Assembly: GCA_026224775.1 (NCBI GenBank)
Contig: JAMFRP010000038.1
Span: 62,001 to 126,000, forward strand
DNA from: Bacteroidota bacterium
Lineage (GTDB): Bacteria > Bacteroidota > Bacteroidia > Sphingobacteriales > Sphingobacteriaceae
DNA length: 64,000 bases
Reading direction: 5' to 3'
Both the position numbers and the translations under genes were made by a program. The notes under the pieces were generated by a model, which had not been told where the DNA came from, ran no database searches, and worked only from the letters and a program-made list of their open reading frames with translations. Every line of letters starts with the position of its first letter. Positions within the stretch are counted from its first letter, which is position 1. This document shows, piece by piece, positions 9,628 to 18,075 of the stretch.

Positions 9628-10360
9628 TATGCTTTGTTATGGCTGCGTTTAATCCTTTAAGAACCAGGTAGGGCTCATTTTTAATATAGGGGGCAAAGAT
9701 GCTATTTTTTAACAGGGTATCAAAAAAAATACCGTCGCCTCCTGTTAGTATAATATTAAGTTCGTTTTTATCTTGTTTATAGCTTGTTATAAAACCTTCA
9801 AGCTCGTATTTTATGCCGTTTTGTACCCCCGATGTTATAGCGCTTTTGGTATTATCACCACTAATTTTATTAAAGGTGCTATCCTCGTTAACAACAGGTA
9901 AAGCAGCGGTATAATAATTTAATGCTTTATAACGCATTTTTAATCCCGGTGATATACTGCCACCCGAATAATTTAAATCACTATCCACAAAATCATAAGT
10001 TATACAGGTTCCGCCATCTATTACCAAACTATTTTGACCGGGATAAGCATAAGCCGCGCCTATAACGCCAGCCAACCGATCAGGCCCTAAAGTTTTTGGG
10101 GTTAGATAATGGTTTTTGATACCCGTAGTCATTCCAGTATTAAAATAGATCACTTTGATTTTTTCCTTCAATACCGATTCCCAACCTGTATGTTCATTTT
10201 TTACCGTAGATATAATGGCTTTACTAATACTATACTCAACCAGTATGTCCTGAACTTTTATATCCTGATCTTGATAATGGGTGATATGCACTAATTCATC
10301 CTGCTCAAAAACAGCAATTTTTGTATTAGTATTACCTATATCAATAACCAGGTTTGCCAT
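9620..10360 (-). CDS. coaX: Type III pantothenate kinase
   Basis: 246 residues. CoaX phosphorylates pantothenate in the first step of coenzyme A synthesis. Diagnostic motifs are the N-terminal DIGNTNTK phosphate loop (residues 7-14), GPDRLAG near residue 92 and DGGTCITYDFV near residue 115. Full length for the family. Its start codon overlaps the purQ stop by one base and its end overlaps the barrel gene by 8 bp, which indicates tight translational coupling. Confidence 0.95.
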   Translation of the reverse strand: MANLVIDIGNTNTKIAVFEQDELVHITHYQDQDIKVQDILVEYSISKAIISTVKNEHTGWESVLKEKIKVIYFNTGMTTGIKNHYLTPKTLGPDRLAGVIGAAYAYPGQNSLVIDGGTCITYDFVDSDLNYSGGSISPGLKMRYKALNYYTAALPVVNEDSTFNKISGDNTKSAITSGVQNGIKYELEGFITSYKQDKNELNIILTGGDGIFFDTLLKNSIFAPYIKNEPYLVLKGLNAAITKHND

Positions 10361-11052
10361 TAGGCCTTCACCAATGCCAGTATAGATTCAAAAATAGCTA
10401 AACCGTCTTCGTTGCCCAACAAACTGTCGGCAGCACGTTCAGGGTGAGGCATTAAGCCGAATACGTTACGTTTGATATTACAAACACCCGCGATATTCTC
10501 TAAAGAGCCATTCGGATTAGCGTCAGCGGTAACTAAAGCTGAATCATCACAATACCTGAATAATATCTGGTCGTTATCTTTTAAACTTTGCAATACATCA
10601 GCATCAGCAAAATAATTTCCTTCACCGTGGGCGATAGGAATTTTAAGTGCCCTTTGCGGATCGATTTGCGCGGTAAGTAACGAGTTTGAAGTTTCGGCTT
10701 TCAGGTAGATATTACGGCAAATAAATTTGCGGTTTTGATTATGCAAAAGCGCTCCCGGCAATAAACCTGCTTCGGTTAATACCTGGAAACCATTACAAAT
10801 GCCCATTACATAGCCGCCGTTTTCGGCAAACTTGATAACCTCGGTCATTATGGGTGAGAAACGAGCGATAGCGCCTGAGCGTAAATAATCGCCAAAAGAG
10901 AAACCTCCCGGCAAAACTATAAAGTCAACACCCTGTAAATCATGGTCTTTATGCCATAGTTTTACTACCGGCTGGCCAGTTAATCGCTCTAATGTATAAA
11001 TGATATCCTCGTCGCAATTGGACCCAGGAAAAATTACTACTCCAAACTTCAT
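10360..11052 (-). CDS. purQ: Phosphoribosylformylglycinamidine synthase, glutaminase subunit
   Basis: 230 residues, class I glutamine amidotransferase fold. The nucleophile is Cys86 in MGICNGFQ, and the catalytic His lies in GLMPHPERA near the C terminus. It supplies ammonia to the PurL synthase in purine synthesis. The presence of a separate PurQ implies a small PurL with PurS elsewhere, which is inference. First gene of the purQ-coaX-barrel-lptC run. Confidence 0.95.
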   Translation of the reverse strand: MKFGVVIFPGSNCDEDIIYTLERLTGQPVVKLWHKDHDLQGVDFIVLPGGFSFGDYLRSGAIARFSPIMTEVIKFAENGGYVMGICNGFQVLTEAGLLPGALLHNQNRKFICRNIYLKAETSNSLLTAQIDPQRALKIPIAHGEGNYFADADVLQSLKDNDQILFRYCDDSALVTADANPNGSLENIAGVCNIKRNVFGLMPHPERAADSLLGNEDGLAIFESILALVKA

Positions 11053-11097
11053 GTTACAAAACTAATATAACAGCTGAAATATGAACGAATTTAATAG

Positions 11098-12090
11098 TTA
11101 AAAAGTGTTAAACTGAAAGTATATGATGCTGATAAACAGCAAAAGATATAAGGTTTCGTAAAACCATTTACGGTTGCCGTGCAAAAAGTAGTAGGCAAAA
11201 AACACCGCGGCAGGTATGGTGCACAATAAAAAATGATTTAAATTAAACTGCGCCCGCACATAAAATGATAAGGCGGCAACCATAAAAATAAAAAACAACA
11301 GCTGAAAAGATTTACGTATCTGTACGTAACTTTTAAAGAAATTTTGCCTCAGCTTCACAAAACACAGCCCCAATATTACTATCACCGGGATAAGTACCAG
11401 GTAGTTGTAATAGTTGGTTATATTTATACGATCAGGAAACTTGGTACCCAGCGGCAGCCATATTTTATAAAATTCGCTAAACTGGTTATGCAGGTAGTAG
11501 TACACTGCTAAAAAGAAAAACACCGTAGCATAACCAATAATACCGGCAATCCACTCGCGCCAGTTAAATGATCTGAAGATGATAAGCGCTATCCATATCA
11601 CGAGGAAAAAAAAGATGAACGGGAAATAAATCAGTGTTCCGAGGGCTACGATCATACCCAGATCATAAGTAGTTGACAATGCGCTTTCGCCTTTATACAG
11701 GTCGAACAGCTTATACAACATCCATATCACCAGAAAATTGCAGATTAACGGTGGACTTAAAACCAAGAACGGCGTAAATAAGCCCGATACGGTTATATAC
11801 ATTAATGCCGGTAAAAAAGTCGACTTGCCTAATAAATTATACCTGTTTACCAAAAAGTTAAGCAGCAGGGCTTGTATAAATACCAATATCCCGGCTATAA
11901 ATATGTTAGCAGCAGGCGAAAACATATGCTCATAGGCTAAAGGCACGAATGTGCGGGCAAATGTTTCAACAAATGTAAACTCAATATTAGCAGGCGCATT
12001 GTATAAATAGCCAATACGCAGTACAACCAACAGTATTAAAAGCCATAAAGCGTTAAGCGGATTAAACCTCCTGAAGATACTGATCATCAA
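11098..12090 (-). CDS. Polytopic membrane protein, DUF6427-like
   Basis: 330 residues, almost entirely hydrophobic, with about nine to ten membrane-spanning segments. The loop LFDLYKGESALSTTYDLGM and the segment FRSFNWREWIAGIIGY match Bacteroidota membrane proteins annotated DUF6427, from memory. The function is unknown. It lies downstream of a predicted glycosyltransferase on the same strand, separated by a family A repeat, so a role in glycan or lipid handling is possible but unproven. Confidence 0.7.
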   Translation of the reverse strand: MMISIFRRFNPLNALWLLILLVVLRIGYLYNAPANIEFTFVETFARTFVPLAYEHMFSPAANIFIAGILVFIQALLLNFLVNRYNLLGKSTFLPALMYITVSGLFTPFLVLSPPLICNFLVIWMLYKLFDLYKGESALSTTYDLGMIVALGTLIYFPFIFFFLVIWIALIIFRSFNWREWIAGIIGYATVFFFLAVYYYLHNQFSEFYKIWLPLGTKFPDRINITNYYNYLVLIPVIVILGLCFVKLRQNFFKSYVQIRKSFQLLFFIFMVAALSFYVRAQFNLNHFLLCTIPAAVFFAYYFLHGNRKWFYETLYLLLFISIIYFQFNTF

Positions 12091-12197
12091 ATATTGTTGT
12101 TAAGGGAGCAATATTAGCAGAAAAACCGCTTATGCTAAAATCGGGTAGTGTTTTAGTTTGGATTTATTTTTTTATAAACCATTTAAATAATAAACCA

Positions 12198-12303
12198 GCG
12201 TCATTGCGAGCGGAGCGTGGCAACCCCCGACTATGCAGTTCCAATTTGCAAAGCCGCTCTGTAAATTGGGGATTGCCACGTCACTACGCTCCTCGCAATG
12301 ACG
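12198..12303. repeat. Palindromic repeat family A, copy 3 (diverged)
   Basis: Left arm GCGTCATTGCGAGCGGAGCG..., right arm ending CTCGCAATGACG. The right arm carries an interrupted version (CACGTCACTACGCTCCTCGC), so the two arms no longer match over their whole length. It fills the gap between the membrane protein and the glycosyltransferase. Confidence 0.85.
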
Positions 12304-12319
12304 TAAAGTTTTAAATGCT

Positions 12320-13303
12320 TTACCTCGCGTACTTTTTCACCAGGTTATCCACTATAGCAGCAGTTTCATCCGGAAAGTTCACCGGTATTATTTTATCATC
12401 ATTAAGCCAATTGGCAATATGGTTATTGAAATTTCCATCAATCTCGTTAACAACAGGCACACCCAGTTTTGATGCCGAAAGGGCATTACAGCGTTGCTCG
12501 TATTGGCCTGTCATGGGTATCATCAAAACCTTTTTTTGTAAAAACAGGGCTTCCGCAGGGCCTTCAAAACCGCCGCCGGTTAACAGCCCCGCGCAACTGG
12601 CCAGGCTTTTATTAAACTCCTGGTTATTTACCGGGCATATATGCACATTACCTATGCGGGTTGCCTCTTTTTGTCGTTTGGAGAAGATGTGCCATTCCAC
12701 ATCTGTTTTGCTCAGATGATTCAGCAATATTTTATCATCATACGCGGGCAGGTAAACAGTATAATGCCCTTTGTTTGATGTTTCCATATTGCGGATTTCG
12801 CTGCGAATAACGGGAGTATGGATAAAATCGGCATATCGCTCAAAGTGAAAACCTATATGATACGTAGTTGGCGAATAATATTTAAACAGCCACTCGGCAT
12901 AGTTCCATTTTTGCGGGCGTGGCGTATTTGGCGATACAAATGAACATTGATGACTTAATGATACCGATGGTATTTTTTGCAACCTGCATGCCCAGGCGCT
13001 TACCGGCTCAAAATCATTAATAATCAGGTCGTAATCTTTTAAGGGCAGGCTGTGCATATCGCGCCACAGCTGCGGCAGGTTCATTATTTTAAATGTTGCC
13101 CAGTTATCAACCCCGCCTTTGGTGCCGAAAACAAAGCTAAACCCATGAAATTTATACTTGAGGGGTTGCGCTAAACTAACTTCGGCCTGGGTACCGCTAA
13201 CTAACAGATCAACATCGCCATATTGCTGCAAAAGCGGCACAATTTCGCGCGCGCGACTGATGTGGCCGTTGCCTGTACCCTGTATAGCGTATAGTATTTT
13301 CAT
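12320..13303 (-). CDS. MJ1255-type glycosyltransferase
   Basis: 327 residues of GT-B type. The N terminus ILYAIQGTGNGHISRA is the glycosyltransferase loop typical of the UDP-glucuronosyltransferase-like MJ1255 family. The C-terminal donor-site region contains GLLTGGGFEGPAEALFL and a PMTGQYEQRCNA segment. It probably transfers a sugar to a lipid or polysaccharide acceptor at the cytoplasmic face of the membrane; donor and acceptor cannot be deduced. No signal peptide or membrane segment. Confidence 0.8.
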   Translation of the reverse strand: MKILYAIQGTGNGHISRAREIVPLLQQYGDVDLLVSGTQAEVSLAQPLKYKFHGFSFVFGTKGGVDNWATFKIMNLPQLWRDMHSLPLKDYDLIINDFEPVSAWACRLQKIPSVSLSHQCSFVSPNTPRPQKWNYAEWLFKYYSPTTYHIGFHFERYADFIHTPVIRSEIRNMETSNKGHYTVYLPAYDDKILLNHLSKTDVEWHIFSKRQKEATRIGNVHICPVNNQEFNKSLASCAGLLTGGGFEGPAEALFLQKKVLMIPMTGQYEQRCNALSASKLGVPVVNEIDGNFNNHIANWLNDDKIIPVNFPDETAAIVDNLVKKYAR

Positions 13304-13385
13304 GCTGATGAATGCGCGCTCAAGTTAACAACAAAAAATGGCATGAGGGAAATTCAAAAGGGTGCAAATTAAAATTGTCGCTATT

Positions 13386-13570
13386 TTTTGGCTAAAGCCT
13401 AATAATATAATTGCGCATCCGTTGGCTGAAGCCAACGGCAATGATTAATTGTTATTTATTGCCGTCCGCTTGCTAATATTACTATCAATATAAATAATTG
13501 CCATCTGCTTTAGCTGACGGTAAAAAGATCAATCATTTTTGTGGCTTTAGCCGAAATGATTAAGCAACAA
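13386..13570. repeat. Repeat family F: GGCTAAAGCC / CCGTTGGC hairpins
   Basis: The 351-bp gap before the next gene holds several related short palindromes. A hairpin CCGTTGGC-TGAA-GCCAACGG lies near 13420-13440. GGCTAAAGCC-like pieces lie near 13391 and, inverted, near 13543. GCCGTCCGC and GCCATCTGC pieces lie between them. They look like a degraded composite of REP-like units. No open reading frame is supported here. Confidence 0.6.
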
Positions 13571-13654
13571 TACCTTTTTGGTATCTATTGGCACTACCGT
13601 TGGCATTTTATTTTATATATTGTGCTACTTAAATTATTCACATAATATATTCAA

Positions 13655-14110
13655 ATGACTTACGCAGGCAATAGAGTGTTTAATGGAAATAATAGCAGCG
13701 GAATAGTATTTGTATTATTTGGCGTAGCAATGTACCATTACGCAAATGCAGGTAATGCTTTTTTGTTTATTGTTATACTCGTAGCAATTTTGCTAACAGT
13801 TACGCAAGCTTTTTATTTTGAAATAACTTTTGATGACCTGATTGTAAAAAACTACATGATCCCCTTTTTTAATATCCACTACAGGTTGAATGAAATAACA
13901 AAAATTGAGTTTTTGGGAACAAACTGGCGTTCAAGTACAAAAGCATCTGTAAAAATTATCCGGGGAGACAAAAAGTCCATCAGCCTTCAAGCTGCACCAT
14001 TAGGTATACCAGACTGGCAATTATTTGTTAATGGCCTTAGCAAGAATAAAATCTCCTTAGAGATTTGGGCAGATAAATTAAGAGGCACAATAGGAATTCC
14101 GGAAAAATAA
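13655..14110 (+). CDS. Small two-helix membrane protein with PH-like C-terminal domain
   Basis: 151 residues. Two adjacent hydrophobic helices lie at residues ~18-55. A C-terminal soluble part (RLNEITKIEFLGTNWRSSTK and onward) has the alternating pattern of bacterial PH-like domains in small membrane proteins. Not recognised at family level and the function is unknown. It stands alone on the plus strand between minus-strand genes, and its base use is more AT-rich than that of its neighbours. Confidence 0.65.
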   Translation: MTYAGNRVFNGNNSSGIVFVLFGVAMYHYANAGNAFLFIVILVAILLTVTQAFYFEITFDDLIVKNYMIPFFNIHYRLNEITKIEFLGTNWRSSTKASVKIIRGDKKSISLQAAPLGIPDWQLFVNGLSKNKISLEIWADKLRGTIGIPEK

Positions 14111-14133
14111 ACCTAATTCGCTTCCTTTTTGTC

Positions 14134-14230
14134 CCCGCAGGGTCTCTCGCAGAGGACCCTGCGGACGTGTGCAAGGTTATTCAGGCCAACCCACAACCGC
14201 GCAGGGTCCTCTGCGAGAGACCGCTGCGAA
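14134..14230. repeat. Palindromic repeat family B, copy 2
   Basis: Same CAGGGTCCTCTGCGAGAGAC arms as at 2964-3054, with a different ~40-bp centre and one extra base in the right arm (GACCGCTGCG). It starts 24 bp after the stop of the plus-strand membrane protein. Confidence 0.85.
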
Positions 14231-14343
14231 GACTAAGTTAATTATGAAAGATAAAAGTGAAGTATGTGCCCAGTTTTGCATGTTGCATAAACACACCCCT
14301 GCCATTACACATTCCTGGCCGCCCACTATCAAGAGGGGAATTT

Positions 14344-15198
14344 TTATGATGGTTCTTGTCTGAATCGTTCCAATAAACTTTTTACATCCAGCTTGGCATC
14401 AAGGTCCTCGGCATCGGTTTTATCATCTTCGTTCTCATCTTTAATAAAATCCTCGGGCCTGTAATTAAATATTTTCCATTTTTTATCGTGGTACTCCAGC
14501 GCGGTTAGGCTCTCCACCCAATCGCCTGAATTCAGGTAGATCACGCTGCCGCTTTTTTCTGTTGACTCTATCTTCCTGATCTCGGCCTGGTGAATGTGGC
14601 CGCAAATTACATACTGATAGTTTTTATCGACAGCTAAATCTGCCGCGGTTTGCTCAAACTGGTTGATGAACTTCACCGCGTCTTTAAACCTGGCTTTTAC
14701 TTTTTTGGAGAAACTCATTTTCTCGCGCCCCATGGCAGTTAAAACCCAATTGGTCATGCTATTCAACCCGATAAGCGTATCGTAGCCTACAGCACCCAAT
14801 TTGGCCAGCCATTTAGAATGCTGCATGGTAACATCAAACACATCACCGTGAAATATCCAGGCCTTTTTACCATCTATATTTAAAACTATTTTGTTGAGCA
14901 ATTGAAATGAGCCCATATTGAAATCGGCAAACTTGCGCAGCATTTCGTCGTGGTTACCAGTTAGGTAATAAACAGGGATGCCTTCGGTAACAAATTTCAA
15001 TATGCGGCGGATCACTTTCATGTGCGCCTCTGGCCAATACGATTTACTGAACTGCCAGATATCAATAATATCGCCATTCAGAATCAGCATTTTCGGTTTA
15101 ATGCTTTTTAAGTACTTAAGCAATTCCTTTGCGTGGCACCCATAGGTACCTAAATGCACGTCCGATATAACTACTATATCAACTTCGCGTTTTGCCAT
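14344..15198 (-). CDS. UDP-2,3-diacylglucosamine diphosphatase-like metallophosphoesterase
   Basis: 284 residues with the calcineurin-like motifs of the LpxH group: D13 and H15 in ISDVHLG, D43 in NGDIID, GNHDE at 81-85, a HGDVFD segment, and CGHIHQAE. LpxH hydrolyses UDP-2,3-diacylglucosamine to lipid X in lipid A synthesis. The sequence also resembles the cytoplasmic UDP-diacylglucosamine diphosphatase-like proteins that Bacteroidota carry in several copies, so the substrate is probable rather than certain. The C-terminal ~40 residues are acidic and probably disordered. Confidence 0.8.
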   Translation of the reverse strand: MAKREVDIVVISDVHLGTYGCHAKELLKYLKSIKPKMLILNGDIIDIWQFSKSYWPEAHMKVIRRILKFVTEGIPVYYLTGNHDEMLRKFADFNMGSFQLLNKIVLNIDGKKAWIFHGDVFDVTMQHSKWLAKLGAVGYDTLIGLNSMTNWVLTAMGREKMSFSKKVKARFKDAVKFINQFEQTAADLAVDKNYQYVICGHIHQAEIRKIESTEKSGSVIYLNSGDWVESLTALEYHDKKWKIFNYRPEDFIKDENEDDKTDAEDLDAKLDVKSLLERFRQEPS

Positions 15199-15270
15199 GA
15201 AAGTTTGGGGGTTAATGTTCCTGCCGGTAATTTGTACCGATAATTTATGTTTGGTGAGTTAAGCCAACTA

Positions 15271-15381
15271 TTATTCGTTGTCTTCTTCTTCACTTACTCT
15301 TAGTTCGTAAGGGCTGAAATAAAATACGGCAAGCATTGCCAGTAAAGCGATTACAACCATGTATGAATATTCAAAATCCAT
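15271..15381 (-). CDS. 36-residue single-pass membrane protein
   Basis: A short frame encoding MDFEYSYMVVIALLAMLAVF followed by YFSPYELRVSEEEDNE. It has one hydrophobic helix (residues ~8-22) and a strongly acidic cytoplasmic-type tail, an organisation seen in real microproteins and unlikely by chance. It sits in an otherwise gene-free 254-bp gap, on the same strand as both neighbours. There is no clear ribosome-binding site, which is normal for this phylum. The function is unknown. Confidence 0.55.
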   Translation of the reverse strand: MDFEYSYMVVIALLAMLAVFYFSPYELRVSEEEDNE

Positions 15382-15452
15382 TACTAAAGCTTTTAACAAA
15401 GGTAAAACTGATAAGTTACTATAGTGTTAAGACTTCGTTAAATATCAATGGT

Positions 15453-15983
15453 TTAGGCTGCTGAAAAATCTTTTTTTATACGATCGAGTTGTTTTAGATG
15501 ATGCGCCAGATGGATGCGGATAAATTTAAACCATTGCGCGGCACTGAACATGCCCAGGCGGGGATGTTTAACCCTGCGGATAGCTAATTTATCCGAAGTA
15601 AAAGGAACCATCTCGTCCATCCGTTTGCGGCATTTGATGATGAGGTTGCGGGCTTCTTCCTTGCTGATCTTCACCGCCGGCATTTTTGAGCTGACAGATT
15701 GAGGCTCTCTGATTTTGATCGGTGGAAAACGGCCAAAAAGCAATACTAGCTTGCCTAACAGGGTAGCGTCGCCTGTTTTGGGTTTATCGGATTCGTGGGT
15801 ACAACGTTCCAACGCTATGGTTGCTCCCATTGTAGCCTGCATAATATGCGAGTAAACTTCGGCATAACTCCAGCCACCGTGGGGTGGTGTCTCGTCGAAT
15901 TGATCATCAGGAATGGAATCGATTTGCGCGCGGTAGTTATCAAATATCGCGTTCAGGTGTTTATGCTCTTTGGTTATGCTCAC
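15453..15983 (-). CDS. DinB-like four-helix protein
   Basis: 176 residues with the DinB/YfiT helical-bundle pattern. A metal-binding His lies in YSHIM (H46), and another His group lies in IHLAHHLKQLDRI near the C terminus. Members of this superfamily include thiol transferases such as bacillithiol transferases, but the substrate here cannot be assigned. No signal peptide. Single gene with repeat-bearing DNA upstream. Confidence 0.75.
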   Translation of the reverse strand: MSITKEHKHLNAIFDNYRAQIDSIPDDQFDETPPHGGWSYAEVYSHIMQATMGATIALERCTHESDKPKTGDATLLGKLVLLFGRFPPIKIREPQSVSSKMPAVKISKEEARNLIIKCRKRMDEMVPFTSDKLAIRRVKHPRLGMFSAAQWFKFIRIHLAHHLKQLDRIKKDFSAA

Positions 15984-16047
15984 AAAGTAAAGTTAGTGGT
16001 TTTAAAAGTATTTACGGTATCATGAAACTATCGTCCCGCTCATTGCC

Positions 16048-16160
16048 GCGGAGGCTACTTCTTTTGTCTTGAAACAAAAGAAGCAAAAATTCAAGACGAA
16101 AAAAACCTTCATCCCACAGGCAAAACTCCCTGGCCCGGTTTTTCGTCGGGCCTTTACGCA
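16048..16160. repeat. Dispersed intergenic element with TTTTGT-cttg-ACAAAA palindrome
   Basis: The gap holds CTTCTTTTGTCTTGAAACAAAAGAAG (an inverted repeat), then AAAATTCAAGACGA, then a hairpin GGCCC-10 bases-GGGCC at 16133-16155. This combination resembles a repeat I remember from other Sphingobacteriaceae genomes; only one copy is visible here, so its repeat status is from recall rather than seen. Confidence 0.4.
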
Positions 16161-16173
16161 CATTTGTTGTAGC

Positions 16174-16926
16174 TTATATCAGTTTAACTAGTTTATCTCC
16201 TTCTAAAATCGGAATAGCCGTAGTCAGATCCGTCTGTAAGCAAAATTCAATATCGGCTTCAATGCCTAAAGCTTTGAGGCGTTCGCTGTGCGATGTTTTT
16301 TTGAGATAAGCGGATATATCATTTTTACCGATCTGAAAAAGATCATAAGCGGCAATGGCGGCGTCATCTAATATAAAACCGGCTGGCTTTAATTGATCTG
16401 CTACCGCTCCGGCAAAAAGGGTGTCTTCCAGGTTGAAGTTATTTTTCCATCCGGCGCAAACCAATAGTATGTCTTCCTGCTGATCTTTTAGCCAGTTACA
16501 AACCGACGTAAGATTAAGAAACGAGCCAATAATTATTTTTTTTGCTTTGATAGATCGCTGCAAGGCGTGCGTACCGTTGGTAGTGGTTAGCACTATGGTT
16601 TTGCCTGATACTTTTTCTTGTGTATAGGAAAATGGCGAATTGCCAAAATCAAAACCTGCTACTACTTCACCGTTACGTTCGGCGGCTAACAGGTAATCGG
16701 CGAATTTATCCTGGTAGGCCAGGCATTCTTCTACTTCTGATACCGGGATAATAGCCTCAGCACCATTTTCAATGCCATAACAGATGGATGAAGTAGCCCT
16801 GAAAATATCGATAACTACTACAATGTAGTTTTCTACATTAAAAAGAGGGATGAGCGCGGGAGTTAGGCAAACATTTACCCCCCGGCCCCCTGAAGGGGGA
16901 GTTTTCGTAGTAATAATATCTTTCAT
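16174..16926 (-). CDS. comB: ComB-like 2-phosphosulfolactate phosphatase
   Basis: 250 residues. The core matches ComB, which removes phosphate from 2-phospho-3-sulfolactate. Signatures are VCLTPALI, VVIDIFRATSSI, GFDFGNSP, VLTTTNGT and LVCAGWKN. The first ~16 residues (MKDIITTKTPPSGGRG) are not ComB-like and are translated from the arm of an inverted repeat that straddles the start, so this N terminus appears newly acquired. No other coenzyme M or sulfolactate genes are nearby. The enzyme may serve sulfolactate metabolism in this organism or act on another phosphate ester. Confidence 0.85.
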   Translation of the reverse strand: MKDIITTKTPPSGGRGVNVCLTPALIPLFNVENYIVVVIDIFRATSSICYGIENGAEAIIPVSEVEECLAYQDKFADYLLAAERNGEVVAGFDFGNSPFSYTQEKVSGKTIVLTTTNGTHALQRSIKAKKIIIGSFLNLTSVCNWLKDQQEDILLVCAGWKNNFNLEDTLFAGAVADQLKPAGFILDDAAIAAYDLFQIGKNDISAYLKKTSHSERLKALGIEADIEFCLQTDLTTAIPILEGDKLVKLI

Positions 16927-16964
16927 AATAAATATTTGTTCCCCCTTCAGGGGGTTAGGGGGTT
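16877..16964. repeat. Inverted repeat spanning the gcvT-comB junction
   Basis: Left arm (16877-16901) reads ACCCCCGGCCCCCTGAAGGG..., right arm (16939-16964) reads CCCCCTTCAGGGGGTTAGGG.... They are complementary with a few mismatches around a ~37-bp centre that holds the comB start codon. The right arm ends at the gcvT stop codon. The G/C composition is unlike the flanking coding DNA. Confidence 0.8.
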
Positions 16965-18042
16965 ATTTATAAAACGGTGGCTTAACCACTTTTGCCTTTA
17001 CTTTATTATCGCGTATGCTGATGAATATTTCGGCGCCTTCTTTGGCAAACTCGTTTTTAACGTAGCCCATACCGATTGCTTTTTGCAATGATGGCGATTG
17101 CGTACCTGAAGTTACGGTACCGATATTATTTCCGTCGGCATCAACAATTTCATAATCGTGACGAGGGATGCCGCGGTCTATCATTTCAAAGCCAACTAGT
17201 TTTTTGCTTACGCCTTGTTGTTTCTGCGCTTGCAAAGCATCTGAATTTACAAAATCCTTGGTAAACTTGGTTACCCAGCCTAAACCAGCCTCTAATGGCG
17301 ATGTGGTATCATTAATATCGTTACCATATAAGCAGAAACCCATTTCTAAACGTAAGGTATCACGGGCACCTAAGCCTATAGGTTTTATGCCAAAAGGTTC
17401 GCCTGCTTTAAATATGGCATTCCAGATGTGTTCAGCGTGTTCGTTATCAAAATAAACCTCGAAACCACCCGCACCGGTATATCCTGTTGCAGAAACAACA
17501 ACATTGTCAATACCCGCGAACTTGCCTTTTTTAAAGGTATAGTACTCCATCGATGGCAGATCAATATCTGTAAGGCTTTGCAAAGCTTCGGCAGCTTTTG
17601 GACCCTGGATAGCTAGCAGCGATGTGCGGTCGGATATGTTTTTCATATCAACACCCCAGGTATTGTATTTAGAGATCCAATCCCAGTCCTTATCAATGTT
17701 GGATGCGTTAACAACCAACATGTATGTTTTTTCGTCGATACGGTAAACCAGCAGGTCATCTACTATACCACCATCTTCGTTTGGCAGGCAAGAGTATTGC
17801 ACTTTGCCATCATAAAGCTTGGTAGCATCGTTACTACTTACTTTTTGTATCAGGTCGATAGCGTGATCGCCTTTTAAAATAAATTCGCCCATGTGGCTTA
17901 CATCAAACACACCTACGGCTTTGCGTACGGTTTCGTGTTCAGCGTTAATTCCGGCGTATTGTACGGGCATATTGTAACCGGCAAAGGGTACAATTTTAGC
18001 GCCTGTTTTTATATGAATATCAGTTAATGCAGTATTTTTCAT
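16963..18042 (-). CDS. gcvT: Aminomethyltransferase, glycine cleavage T protein
   Basis: 359 residues from Met at 18042 (MKNTALTDIHIKTGAKIVPF); an in-frame Met four codons upstream is less likely. Family motifs are VGVFDVSHMGE, GYTGAGGFEVY and GLGARDTLRLEMG. GcvT releases ammonia from the aminomethyl-lipoyl H protein and transfers the methylene group to tetrahydrofolate. The gcvH and gcvP genes are not in the window and no glycine riboswitch is visible upstream, where only 33 bp separate it from the next gene. Confidence 0.95.
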   Translation of the reverse strand: MKNTALTDIHIKTGAKIVPFAGYNMPVQYAGINAEHETVRKAVGVFDVSHMGEFILKGDHAIDLIQKVSSNDATKLYDGKVQYSCLPNEDGGIVDDLLVYRIDEKTYMLVVNASNIDKDWDWISKYNTWGVDMKNISDRTSLLAIQGPKAAEALQSLTDIDLPSMEYYTFKKGKFAGIDNVVVSATGYTGAGGFEVYFDNEHAEHIWNAIFKAGEPFGIKPIGLGARDTLRLEMGFCLYGNDINDTTSPLEAGLGWVTKFTKDFVNSDALQAQKQQGVSKKLVGFEMIDRGIPRHDYEIVDADGNNIGTVTSGTQSPSLQKAIGMGYVKNEFAKEGAEIFISIRDNKVKAKVVKPPFYK

Positions 18043-18075
18043 GAATTGGGTCAATTGCCGTCAAAAGTAATAAAA

